A DNA stretch of 64,000 nucleotides from Syntrophobotulus glycolicus DSM 8271. Its GTDB lineage: Bacteria > Bacillota > Desulfitobacteriia > Desulfitobacteriales > Syntrophobotulaceae. This document shows, one piece after another, positions 8,360 to 16,074 of this stretch; the first letter of the stretch is position 1; each line of letters starts with the position of its first letter. Under the pieces are notes generated by a model. It saw only the letters and a program-made list of their open reading frames with translations, made no database searches and was not told the DNA's origin. The stretch spans positions 1,798,001 through 1,862,000 of the forward strand of contig NC_015172.1 in assembly GCF_000190635.1 (NCBI RefSeq). The letters are read 5' to 3'. The translations under genes and the position numbers were made by a program.

Positions 8360-9112
8360 TTAGCACTGTGGATGATTAATCAAGGAAGCTAAAAAACCGG
8401 CTCCAAAGCCATTGTCAATATTCACTACCCCAATACCGGCCGAACAGCTGTTCAGCATGGTCAGAAGAGCAGACAAACCTCCGAAGTTTGCTCCATAACC
8501 GACGCTTGTCGGAACAGCAATCACAGGCTTATTCACCAGACCTCCGATGACACTGGGCAAAGCTCCTTCCATACCGGCCACCGCGATAATCACTCTGGCA
8601 CTGTTCAATTTGTCTGTCTGGGCCAATAAGCGGTGCAGACCGGCAACTCCGGTATCGTAAACCCTCGTAACATCGTTGCCCATGGTCTCAGCAGTGACTG
8701 CCGCCTCTTCCGCTACCGGGATATCTGAGGTCCCGGCGGAAATCACCAGAATATGTCCTGTTGATTTTTGCGGACCTTTTTTGATGACAATAGTTTGGGC
8801 CAATTCATTATACTCCGCTGTACTGATCTCTGCACAAACAGCCAGGTAGACCTCATGATTTGCTCTTGTGGCCAGAATATTCCCTCGCGAATGTTCATTT
8901 AATTTGCGGGCAATAGCCACCACCTGAGCAGTTGTCTTGCCCTGACAGTAGATGACTTCCGAAAAACCGCAGCGGTCCTGACGCTGGATATCTACCTTCG
9001 CAAAATCAAGATCAGAATAGTACATTTCCTTTATTTGATTGATCCCGGTTTCTACTGAAAGCAAACCGCTGTTGATTTGTTCCAGCAATACGCGCAATAT
9101 TTCTTCGTTCAT
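8360..9112 (-). CDS. larB: Pyridinium-3,5-biscarboxylic acid mononucleotide synthase LarB
   Basis: LarB carboxylates and hydrolyses nicotinic acid adenine dinucleotide to start synthesis of the nickel-pincer nucleotide, the cofactor of lactate racemase and related LarA enzymes. The C-terminal PurE-like domain shows the family segments VISAGTSDIPVAEEAA, AGMEGALPSVIGGL, PVIAVPTSVGYGANFGG and NIDNGFGAGFLAS. Length of 250 residues is typical. Its stop lies 50 nt before cbiET and its ATG overlaps the preceding peptidase stop by 4 nt (ATGA type). larC, larE and larA are not in the window, so this is an isolated pathway gene here. Confidence 0.93.
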   Translation of the reverse strand: MNEEILRVLLEQINSGLLSVETGINQIKEMYYSDLDFAKVDIQRQDRCGFSEVIYCQGKTTAQVVAIARKLNEHSRGNILATRANHEVYLAVCAEISTAEYNELAQTIVIKKGPQKSTGHILVISAGTSDIPVAEEAAVTAETMGNDVTRVYDTGVAGLHRLLAQTDKLNSARVIIAVAGMEGALPSVIGGLVNKPVIAVPTSVGYGANFGGLSALLTMLNSCSAGIGVVNIDNGFGAGFLASLINHPQC

Positions 9113-10116
9113 GTTTTTCTTTCACTCGCCTCAGATGTATTCAGCAGGGCATAAAGGAGATCAGCCGCAGCCTGAATGTCATTTTTATCAGCGATTTCTC
9201 CCGGAGTATGAATGTGTCTGATGGGAATGCTGATTCCGCCGGTCAGGATGCCTCCATGAGCCAGGTGAATCGGTCCGGAATCGGTGCCCCCCTTATCGAG
9301 GATTTCCCACTGAAAGGGAATCTGCTTTTCCCGGGCAATTCCCGCGATCCATTCCCTGATTTCCGGGGAAATGATGATTGAACGGTCCATGACTTTGATC
9401 CCGCAGCCCTTGCCTAACGCAATCGTGCAGTTCTTATTTTCCGGAAAATCATCGGCTATTGTGGCATCCAAAACAATAGCCAGATCCGGCTGCAGGACAT
9501 TGGCGGCGATCTTCGCCCCTCTGGTTCCAACCTCCTCCTGGACCGTAAACACAACATATAAATCATCCCTGGACTGAATCTGTTTGAGAACCTCGACAGC
9601 CGCAAAACATCCCGCCCGGTTGTCCAGGGACTTGGCAATCACCCTGTCCTTGCTTTCATTGTATGGTCCGAACAAGACAGCCATTTCTCCAATCAGGTCT
9701 TGAGAGCAAGCCTCGATGGCCGGGGAATCGATATAATATTTCTCGAGTTTTTTTTCTCCGTAAATATCGGTTTCCTTAGAAATCATACCATAAACGTCGT
9801 TTTCAAACCTGACTCTGGTATGAACCAAATCCCTGGATCTTAGTCCCCCGACAGCCGAATACCGGAGAAAACCTTTTGGATCCACATTGGTAATTATGAG
9901 CCCGATTTCATCCATATGGACGGCAACCAGTACCTTTTTCCCCGGACCTTTTTTGTGGACAATCAGATTCCCCAGCCGGTCACAGATGATTTCGTCACAG
10001 TGATCTTTGACCAGGGAGATGAGTAACCGGCGAATGCTTTCCTCACGACCGGAAGGGCCGAAGGACTGGGTCAATTTGTTTAACACTGAGTAATCTAAAG
10101 TGATTTTTTCGCGCAT
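9109..10116 (-). CDS. M42 family (TET) metallo-aminopeptidase, copy 1
   Basis: Dinuclear-metal aminopeptidase of family M42, usually a dodecameric tetrahedral cytosolic particle trimming short peptides. All metal and catalytic motifs are intact: AVHMDEIGLI (His, Asp), KSLDNRAGC (bridging Asp), VQEEVGTRGA (catalytic and metal Glu pair), IVLDATIADD (Asp) and RHIHTPGE (His). Length of 335 residues is normal. The ATG at 10116 has GGAGG and overlaps the previous peptidase gene by 22 nt; its own stop overlaps larB. It is the last of three M42 paralogues in one transcript. Substrate preference cannot be read. Confidence 0.92.
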   Translation of the reverse strand: MREKITLDYSVLNKLTQSFGPSGREESIRRLLISLVKDHCDEIICDRLGNLIVHKKGPGKKVLVAVHMDEIGLIITNVDPKGFLRYSAVGGLRSRDLVHTRVRFENDVYGMISKETDIYGEKKLEKYYIDSPAIEACSQDLIGEMAVLFGPYNESKDRVIAKSLDNRAGCFAAVEVLKQIQSRDDLYVVFTVQEEVGTRGAKIAANVLQPDLAIVLDATIADDFPENKNCTIALGKGCGIKVMDRSIIISPEIREWIAGIAREKQIPFQWEILDKGGTDSGPIHLAHGGILTGGISIPIRHIHTPGEIADKNDIQAAADLLYALLNTSEASERKT

Positions 10117-11141
10117 TCAGATTCCTCCCAGTTATTGTTTTTGATGTTCTGAAGAAATTGATGGATTAAAGCATAACAATTTTCGTAGTCATTTTTATTG
10201 ATCATTGAGTTAGCCGCATGGATATACCGGCAGGGAATGCTGACGGCCATTGTTCTGATCCCTTCACCGGCCAGATGGATATTGCCCGAGTCGTTGCCGG
10301 CTTGTGTTCCCTGCCGGATCTGATAAGGGATAGCATGGTGCTCTGCCGTCTTGATCAAATGGTGAAATAATCCCCGGTCATAAATCGTTGTCTGGTCCAT
10401 GATGGATAAAGCCGGACCTTTGCCCAGGCTGACAACCCAATCCTCTTCTTCTATACTTAAGAAATCTGCCGCTCCCGTGCTTTCAAGCAACAGGGCCAGA
10501 TCAGCCTTTACCCAGTTGCTGATCACTTTGGACCCGCGCAAGCCGATCTCTTCCTGAACGGTAAAAACAGCCATAATCGTGCAGTCATAACGATCTTGTA
10601 AGATTCGGGCAATAATTGAGCAACCTGCCCTGTCATCCAGAGATTTTGCTGAAATGCTGTCCTCATGATCGAAATAATCAGAGGCAAAGCAGGCATAATC
10701 TCCCAGGCTGACGGCTTTTTCAGCATCTTCTTTTGATCCGGCTCCAATGTCGATATAGAGCTGTTCTGAAGTGAAGACCTTTCTGCGTTCATCCATTTTT
10801 TGGAGATGAATCGCCTTAATCCCGATCACTCCGTATGTTTTGCGGTTGATCAGAACCGGTTTGGAGATTAAGATCCGTTCATCTATTCCTCCGATCGGTT
10901 CGAATTTCAAATAGCCATCGGCAGTGATGTCGGTGATCATAAAACCGACTTCATCCATATGAGCGGACAATAAAATCGTGGGGGCAGATGTTGATGTACC
11001 GTTTTTGACAGCAATCAAATTGCCCATTTTATCGACAGACAAGGAATCAACAACATCTTTCAGATAGTCTTGGAGATAATTGCGGACTGCTGTTTCATCA
11101 CCGGACACCCCGGAAAGAGAACATAATTCTTTTAAAAGCAT
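10095..11141 (-). CDS. M42 family (TET) metallo-aminopeptidase, copy 2, with Asp-to-Glu change at a metal site
   Basis: Second M42 paralogue, 348 residues. Motifs LSAHMDEVGFMI, KSLDDRAGC, VQEEIGLRGSK and CRYIHAANS keep the His-Asp-Glu-Glu-His set. The fourth metal-ligand motif reads LLLESTGAAD, so Glu220 stands where its neighbours have Asp (LDAT, LDVT). Glu is found at this position in some M42/M28 relatives, so the enzyme may still be active, with altered metal preference. It overlaps both neighbours (10 nt with copy 3, 22 nt with copy 1), indicating translational coupling. GGAGG precedes the ATG at 11141. Confidence 0.9.
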   Translation of the reverse strand: MLLKELCSLSGVSGDETAVRNYLQDYLKDVVDSLSVDKMGNLIAVKNGTSTSAPTILLSAHMDEVGFMITDITADGYLKFEPIGGIDERILISKPVLINRKTYGVIGIKAIHLQKMDERRKVFTSEQLYIDIGAGSKEDAEKAVSLGDYACFASDYFDHEDSISAKSLDDRAGCSIIARILQDRYDCTIMAVFTVQEEIGLRGSKVISNWVKADLALLLESTGAADFLSIEEEDWVVSLGKGPALSIMDQTTIYDRGLFHHLIKTAEHHAIPYQIRQGTQAGNDSGNIHLAGEGIRTMAVSIPCRYIHAANSMINKNDYENCYALIHQFLQNIKNNNWEESECAKKSL

Positions 11142-12190
11142 AAGATTTCCTCCAGGTCTTCAGGTAGATTGGCAATCAGTTGGGCCAGCAAAATTCCGCA
11201 GGAAACGATATCCGATAAGGAAATCGTCTCAATGGAGGAGTGCATGTAACGCAGAGGAACGCTCAGCAGCGCAGTCGGTATTCCTGCTCCGGTCAGCTGG
11301 ATGACCCGGGCATCCGTGCCTGTTGCCCGGGGTGTCGGATCAAGCTGAACCGGAATTCTATGATCCTTGGCGCAGGTCCGTACATAGCGCAGTAAACCGC
11401 TGTGGATATTCGGGCCCAGAGCAATGACCGGCCCTTTACCCAGTGCAACTTTGACCTTATCCTTGCTGTCTGTTGTTTGGGCATGAGTAACATCCAGGAT
11501 AAAGGCGATATCCGGTTCGATTTGATGGGAACTTACGGCGGCGCCCCGCAATCCGACTTCCTCTTGAACTGTAGCTACGGCATAAACATCATGTGCATGT
11601 CTTAGCCTGGTTAATTCCCGTAAGCAAACAGCCATCGCCGTGATGCCTGCCCGGTTATCAAAGGCCTTCCCGCTGGCCAGGCCGTTTAGAAGCCGTAAAT
11701 TCCTGCCTTCTATCGAAACGATGTCTCCGGGCCGGATCAGTTCCCGGACTTTAGCTGCAGGCAAGCCAAGATCAATCCCCATTCTGGAGCTGGGCACAGC
11801 AATATTTCTTTCTGTTTCCCGCAGAAGGGATCTCGGTTCATAACAGATGATTCCTTTGAGATCCCTTCTGCCATGAACGATCACCGTCTGATTCAGCAAG
11901 GTTTTATGATCGATTCCGCCAACCGGCGTAAAGGTTAAGATTCCCCTCTCATCCATCCCGGTAATCATCAAGCCTATTTCATCAAAATGAGCCGCCAGCA
12001 TGATTTTTCCCCGGCCGGCCCCGCCTTTTTTCAGAAAGGTCGTATTCCCCATAGGGTCCCGGGCAGCTTCTGCCGCCAGAGAGGCAAATACGGATTGCAA
12101 AGCAGAAAGGCTTTTTTGCTCAAAACCGGATATTGCGCTGCAATCGGCAAGCTTAAATAATATCTCTTCAGCAAAGTTTTCATGATTCAT
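11132..12190 (-). CDS. M42 family (TET) metallo-aminopeptidase, copy 3 (first in operon)
   Basis: First gene of the peptidase run, 352 residues. Ligand motifs are AAHFDEIGLMI, KAFDNRAGIT, VQEEVGLRGA, FILDVTHAQ and LRYMHSSIE, all complete. It differs from the other copies in the ATDARVIQL-like segment (GTDARVIQLTGAG), where copies 1 and 2 have DSGPIHLA and DSGNIHLA, a region near the active site, suggesting a different substrate. Start ATG at 12190 follows AAGGGA. The three paralogues could build mixed TET particles; this is inference from co-expression and known heteromeric TETs in Pyrococcus. Confidence 0.9.
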   Translation of the reverse strand: MNHENFAEEILFKLADCSAISGFEQKSLSALQSVFASLAAEAARDPMGNTTFLKKGGAGRGKIMLAAHFDEIGLMITGMDERGILTFTPVGGIDHKTLLNQTVIVHGRRDLKGIICYEPRSLLRETERNIAVPSSRMGIDLGLPAAKVRELIRPGDIVSIEGRNLRLLNGLASGKAFDNRAGITAMAVCLRELTRLRHAHDVYAVATVQEEVGLRGAAVSSHQIEPDIAFILDVTHAQTTDSKDKVKVALGKGPVIALGPNIHSGLLRYVRTCAKDHRIPVQLDPTPRATGTDARVIQLTGAGIPTALLSVPLRYMHSSIETISLSDIVSCGILLAQLIANLPEDLEEILCF

Positions 12191-12260
12191 CGGTGTATCC
12201 CTTCTCTTACCGTATTGATCAAGTGTGATGCTTTAATAGTATAGTGTTTAACGCCATAGA

Positions 12261-14207
12261 TTATGTTTGGCCACTAAAAACGACTTCCACACAATCACCT
12301 TTATTCACGATCTTCCCCGGTTCCGGAAATTGCTTTGTAACGGTTCCGCTTCCCTGGAATTTATAGCGGAGCTCTAATTTGCCCAGTTCTTCTCCGACTT
12401 TCCTGATTGTCAAGCCAGTCAGATCCGGTATCATGACTTCCCCGTTTACAGGCTCTCTTTCAGGTGTAACGGTTTTAGGCTGGGGCCTTGTCGCTTCTCC
12501 TTCAAGGAAATTATTCACATCACTGGGGGTATCCGAGGAAACTGGTATTCCATAGTATTGCAAAGCACCCTCAAGAATTTTTTTGACATGCGGTCCTGCC
12601 ATAACCCCGCCCTGGACAAAATCGCCTTTCGGGGTATCTAAAATGGCAAGCACTGCAATCTTCGGATTATCTGCAGGGGCATAAGCAACAAAGGAAGCAA
12701 TTTTATCTGTTTCGGAATAAGCTAAAGTTACGGGATCGATTTTTTGGGCCGTACCCGTTTTACCGGCGACTTTAATCCCTTCGATCTTGGTGGATGCTCC
12801 TGTGCCGTTTTCAACGACATTGACCAGAATATCATTCATTTCCCGGCAGGTTTTTGGAGATAAAATTTTCCGGACAGTTTTCGGTTCGTTTTGTTTGAGG
12901 ATTTTTCCCTCAGTTGAAAGAACCCGGTCAATTACATAGGGTTGATATAAAGTACCGCCGTTGGCAACGGAAGAAATCGCTGTCAACAATTGAACCGGGG
13001 TAACCAGATTTGCCTGGCCAAAAGCCATGGTGGAAAGCTCCAGATCCTTGACTCTGCTCTGATCAATCAATAAACCTTGTTCTTCCCCGCTTAAATCCAC
13101 TTTCGTTTTCGTACCGAACCCAAAAGATTTCAAATAGGTATAGAAGGTCTCTTTGCCTATTTTCTGTCCGGCCAAGGCAAGAACCACATTAGAAGATAAT
13201 CTCATCCCATCCGAAAATGTAATCAGACCGTGAGGTTTGCGGTCTGAATCCCAATTGGTAATGGTACGGGATCCTACATTCAGGTATCCGGGATCGTCAA
13301 ACTTCTCTTCAGGGGAGATAATATTCTCTTCCAGACCAATTGATCCTGTAATAATTTTAAAGGTGGAACCCGGCTCATAGATCATACTGACACCAAGGTT
13401 TTTTCTGTCTTCATTTTTAGTGTTTCGATAATCGTTGGGATCAAAGGTCGGCCTTGAACCCATACCAAGAATTTTACCGGTCATGGGGTCCATGGCAAGT
13501 ATTGTCGTCCGTTTAGGGCTGTACTCTCCCACGATGCCGTCCAGTTCCTGCTCAAGAAGATATTGAATCGTGGAATCTATGGTCAGGACAATATTGTTTC
13601 CTCTGTTTTCATCGTCTAAAACATTGAGAAGGTCTTGATCGGCTGTCTTTTCCACACCCTCAATCCCATGACCGGTGGCATCGACAATGCCTAATACTGA
13701 TGAAGCCGTATTTCCCATCGGATAGACCCTTTTATAGGAATCAGAAAAATTGATCCCCGGAAAACCCAATTGTTTAATTTTCTGGGCATGATCTAAATCA
13801 ATATTTTTTGTTAAAACGATGTAATAGCTGTCTTTATGCAGCAATGCCAGAATTTCATCACTTGATTTTCCAAGCAGCGGCGCCAGCTGGGCGGCAATCG
13901 TATCCTTGGTCAGGCCGTCTTTCCGTTTAGGCAGAAGCTCATTCATGTTTTTGGTGTCGGCATAGACATCTTTTGTTTCTATGCTTTTGGCCAAAATATT
14001 ATGCTGAAAATCATATATTGTTCCTCTTTCAATAATCGGTTCCTGAAGATTTGATTTCATATCCAGACCTTTGGCTCTCAACTCATCCGCATGGATCACC
14101 TGCAGTAAAAAGAGTTTACCGATGATCAGCAAAAAGACAGTGAAGACAAAAATATAGATGAGCGTTTCTCTGGTAAATTTTGTTTTATTGTTCGTTTTTT
14201 TCACCAA
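12261..14207 (-). CDS. Class B penicillin-binding protein (transpeptidase) with one PASTA domain
   Basis: Bitopic peptidoglycan transpeptidase of the FtsI/PbpB/SpoVD group. One membrane helix lies near residues 17-37, followed by the dimerisation domain (IIERGTIYDF) and the transpeptidase domain with SxxK in YEPGSTFKI (about residue 282), SxN in RLSSNVV and KTGT in VAGKTGTAQ (about residue 485). A C-terminal PASTA domain starts near residue 590 (VMIPDLTGLTIRKVGEELG). It stands alone, outside a mur/mra cluster, so it may be a second septal or a spore-cortex (SpoVD-like) enzyme rather than the housekeeping FtsI. The start is TTG 14207 or the adjacent GTG; AAAGG lies 8-11 nt upstream. Confidence 0.93.
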   Translation of the reverse strand: MVKKTNNKTKFTRETLIYIFVFTVFLLIIGKLFLLQVIHADELRAKGLDMKSNLQEPIIERGTIYDFQHNILAKSIETKDVYADTKNMNELLPKRKDGLTKDTIAAQLAPLLGKSSDEILALLHKDSYYIVLTKNIDLDHAQKIKQLGFPGINFSDSYKRVYPMGNTASSVLGIVDATGHGIEGVEKTADQDLLNVLDDENRGNNIVLTIDSTIQYLLEQELDGIVGEYSPKRTTILAMDPMTGKILGMGSRPTFDPNDYRNTKNEDRKNLGVSMIYEPGSTFKIITGSIGLEENIISPEEKFDDPGYLNVGSRTITNWDSDRKPHGLITFSDGMRLSSNVVLALAGQKIGKETFYTYLKSFGFGTKTKVDLSGEEQGLLIDQSRVKDLELSTMAFGQANLVTPVQLLTAISSVANGGTLYQPYVIDRVLSTEGKILKQNEPKTVRKILSPKTCREMNDILVNVVENGTGASTKIEGIKVAGKTGTAQKIDPVTLAYSETDKIASFVAYAPADNPKIAVLAILDTPKGDFVQGGVMAGPHVKKILEGALQYYGIPVSSDTPSDVNNFLEGEATRPQPKTVTPEREPVNGEVMIPDLTGLTIRKVGEELGKLELRYKFQGSGTVTKQFPEPGKIVNKGDCVEVVFSGQT

Positions 14208-14253
14208 ACAAATAACCTTTCCCTATTGATGTGAAAAATCTTTCCAAATACAA

Positions 14254-14382
14254 TTATAGCGAGTTTCTTTCCCAAATTAAATAGTATTCGTACGGCTTGC
14301 CTGATAAATATAAGCCCACGTCAATCCTAACTATCGATGGCAGATAATAAAACCACCTTGCTAAGATCTCTCGTGAGCTCAT
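14254..14382 (-). CDS. Possible small protein gene, 42 residues, unknown function
   Basis: A short open frame between the rhomboid gene and the PBP gene begins at ATG 14382 with AGGAGAG 7 nt upstream and ends at TAA 14254. The product starts MSSREILARWFYYLP and contains many aromatic residues (W, F, Y) and a central SGKPYEYYL segment, which looks protein-like. No signal peptide or known domain is seen. A second ATG 4 nt earlier (14386) in another frame would give only 19 residues from the same ribosome binding site. The 3' end overlaps the probable PBP promoter region. Not recognised; it could be chance. Confidence 0.4.
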   Translation of the reverse strand: MSSREILARWFYYLPSIVRIDVGLYLSGKPYEYYLIWERNSL

Positions 14383-14427
14383 TCATATTCTCTCCTATAT
14401 TGGTTAAACAATTCGATGAAATAAATG

Positions 14428-14997
14428 TCATCTCTGTTGACGATAAATGATTCCGATAATCAAGCCGGTCAGCATTCCCCCGATATGGGCGTAATTATCA
14501 ATTCCCGTGGTGATTAAACCAAAAAGGATATTGAATCCGATCACAAAAAGAAGATTGGCAATTAATCCGCTGCGCCACATTCCGGCATTTTTCCAGCCGT
14601 AAGAAACCAAGGCTCCCAGCAAGCCAAAGATTGCCCCTGAGGCTCCGGCTGAGATTGCTTCACTGAATAAATAGCTGGCGGTTGCTCCGCCGATGCCGCT
14701 CAGCAAATAAAGCAGTGCAAACTTCAAGTGACCGAAGACGGCCTCCGATATTTGGCCGACAGCAATTAAGGCATAGGAATTCAATAATAGATGGACAATG
14801 CCAATGTGAATAAAAATAGAAGTCAATAAACGCCAATATTGACCTAAATCGATTAATTGGTTCACCTTGGCGCCGAAAATCACCAGCACGACTTGGTTTG
14901 TTGTGCCGCCCGCCAGAGTCATCACAAGAAAGACGAGGATGTTCATAATCAGGAAAGTATTGGTTACAATACTCTTAGTACGATTTTTATTGATCAT
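14428..14997 (-). CDS. Rhomboid family intramembrane serine protease
   Basis: Multi-pass membrane protease of 189 residues that cleaves transmembrane segments. Six hydrophobic helices can be traced. The catalytic Ser lies in GASGAIFGLLGA (about residue 113) and the catalytic His in NYAHIGGMLTGLIIG near the C-terminus, giving the Ser-His dyad. The loop-1 region reads YWRLLTSIFIHIGIVHLLLNSYAL, with the WR and HxxxN family features. The substrate is unknown. It lies 11 nt after the end of trxB on the same strand, so the two may be cotranscribed. Confidence 0.92.
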   Translation of the reverse strand: MINKNRTKSIVTNTFLIMNILVFLVMTLAGGTTNQVVLVIFGAKVNQLIDLGQYWRLLTSIFIHIGIVHLLLNSYALIAVGQISEAVFGHLKFALLYLLSGIGGATASYLFSEAISAGASGAIFGLLGALVSYGWKNAGMWRSGLIANLLFVIGFNILFGLITTGIDNYAHIGGMLTGLIIGIIYRQQR

Positions 14998-15008
14998 CTT
15001 GCTGTTCC

Positions 15009-15926
15009 CTATTTAAATTTGCGAGAAATATATTTTTCTGCCTCAACGGCGGCCAGGGCTCCGTCTCCGACAGCGGTTGCGACCTGGCGCAAAGGAGTAT
15101 TTCTGATATCGCCCGCTGCAAATACGCCATCGACATTGCTGCGCAGGAATTCATCAGTCATCATATAACCTGTGTCATTGGTTGTAAAGTACTTCCTGGC
15201 AAACTGAGAATTTGGTTGAGAGCCGATGTAAATAAATACGCCGTCCACATTGATCTCTTGGAGTTCTTCATTTTTGAGGTTACGGACCACAATCTTTTCT
15301 ACTTTATCCGTCCCTTCGATTGATTGAATCACCGAGTCCAGGATAAAAGATATTTTGGGATTATTTCGGGCATGCTCAAGTGCCGTATGGGCAGCGTTAA
15401 ATTCATCTCTGCGGTGAATAATTGTGACTTTGGAAGCAAATTTAGTCAGGTAGACCCCTTCTTCCAGAGCGGCATTGCCTCCTCCGACTACCGCTACCTG
15501 CTTTTCTTTATAAAACGCCCCATCGCAGGTTGCGCAATAGGAGACCCCCCGACCATGAAATTTTTCCTCCCCCGGCACACCAAGAAAACGCGGTTTTGAT
15601 CCCGCACAAATGATGATCGCCTTTGCTTCATAGACCTGCTTATCTGTAATCACCTTTTTGGTGTCTCCTGTGAAATCAAAGCCGGTCGCCGCTTCGAAAA
15701 GGAATTCCGCTCCTTGATTAAGGGCCTGACGATGGAACGTATTCATCAGCTCATAGCCGGAGATTCCATCGGGAAACCCGGGATAGTTGTCTATTTTTTC
15801 CGTTAAGGCGGCCTGTCCACCGGGCATCATCGATTCAAGAACGGCTGTCTTCAAACCGCCCCTTGCCCCATAAATTGCTGCTGTCAAGCCTGCCGGCCCG
15901 CTCCCTACAATGAGAAGGTCATACAT
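15009..15926 (-). CDS. trxB: Thioredoxin reductase (NADPH)
   Basis: FAD-dependent pyridine nucleotide-disulfide oxidoreductase that reduces thioredoxin. The N-terminal FAD site LLIVGSGPAGLTAAIYGAR, redox-active CATC (in VSYCATCDGAFYK, about residues 131-134), the NAD(P)H site AVVGGGNAALEEGVYL and the C-terminal FAD site GVFAAGDIRNTPLRQVATAVGDGA are all present. The start is ATG 15926, which places the Rossmann motif right at the N-terminus and has AAAGGAGAG upstream; the frame extends to 16010 without support. This gives 305 residues, typical for TrxB. A few clostridial relatives use ferredoxin-type donors instead of NADPH. Confidence 0.95.
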   Translation of the reverse strand: MYDLLIVGSGPAGLTAAIYGARGGLKTAVLESMMPGGQAALTEKIDNYPGFPDGISGYELMNTFHRQALNQGAEFLFEAATGFDFTGDTKKVITDKQVYEAKAIIICAGSKPRFLGVPGEEKFHGRGVSYCATCDGAFYKEKQVAVVGGGNAALEEGVYLTKFASKVTIIHRRDEFNAAHTALEHARNNPKISFILDSVIQSIEGTDKVEKIVVRNLKNEELQEINVDGVFIYIGSQPNSQFARKYFTTNDTGYMMTDEFLRSNVDGVFAAGDIRNTPLRQVATAVGDGALAAVEAEKYISRKFK

Positions 15927-16031
15927 CAGTATCTCTCCTTTAGCATAAGATCTCTTATTATTTTTTAGTCTGAAAGGGTTTTCTCCATCTAAAAAGAATA
16001 ATATTATCATAATTCTTTAGAGATATATTTT

Positions 16032-16050
16032 ACATTAATCTATTTAATGT
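16032..16050. promoter_or_regulatory. Inverted repeat in divergent trxB/UPF0182 promoter region
   Basis: Arms ACATTAA and TTAATGT are separated by 5 nt between the divergent trxB and UPF0182 genes, 25 nt before the latter start codon. It may be an operator, but the arms are short and AT-rich. Confidence 0.25.
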
Positions 16051-16074
16051 GCAAATACAAGGAGGATCATAAAT

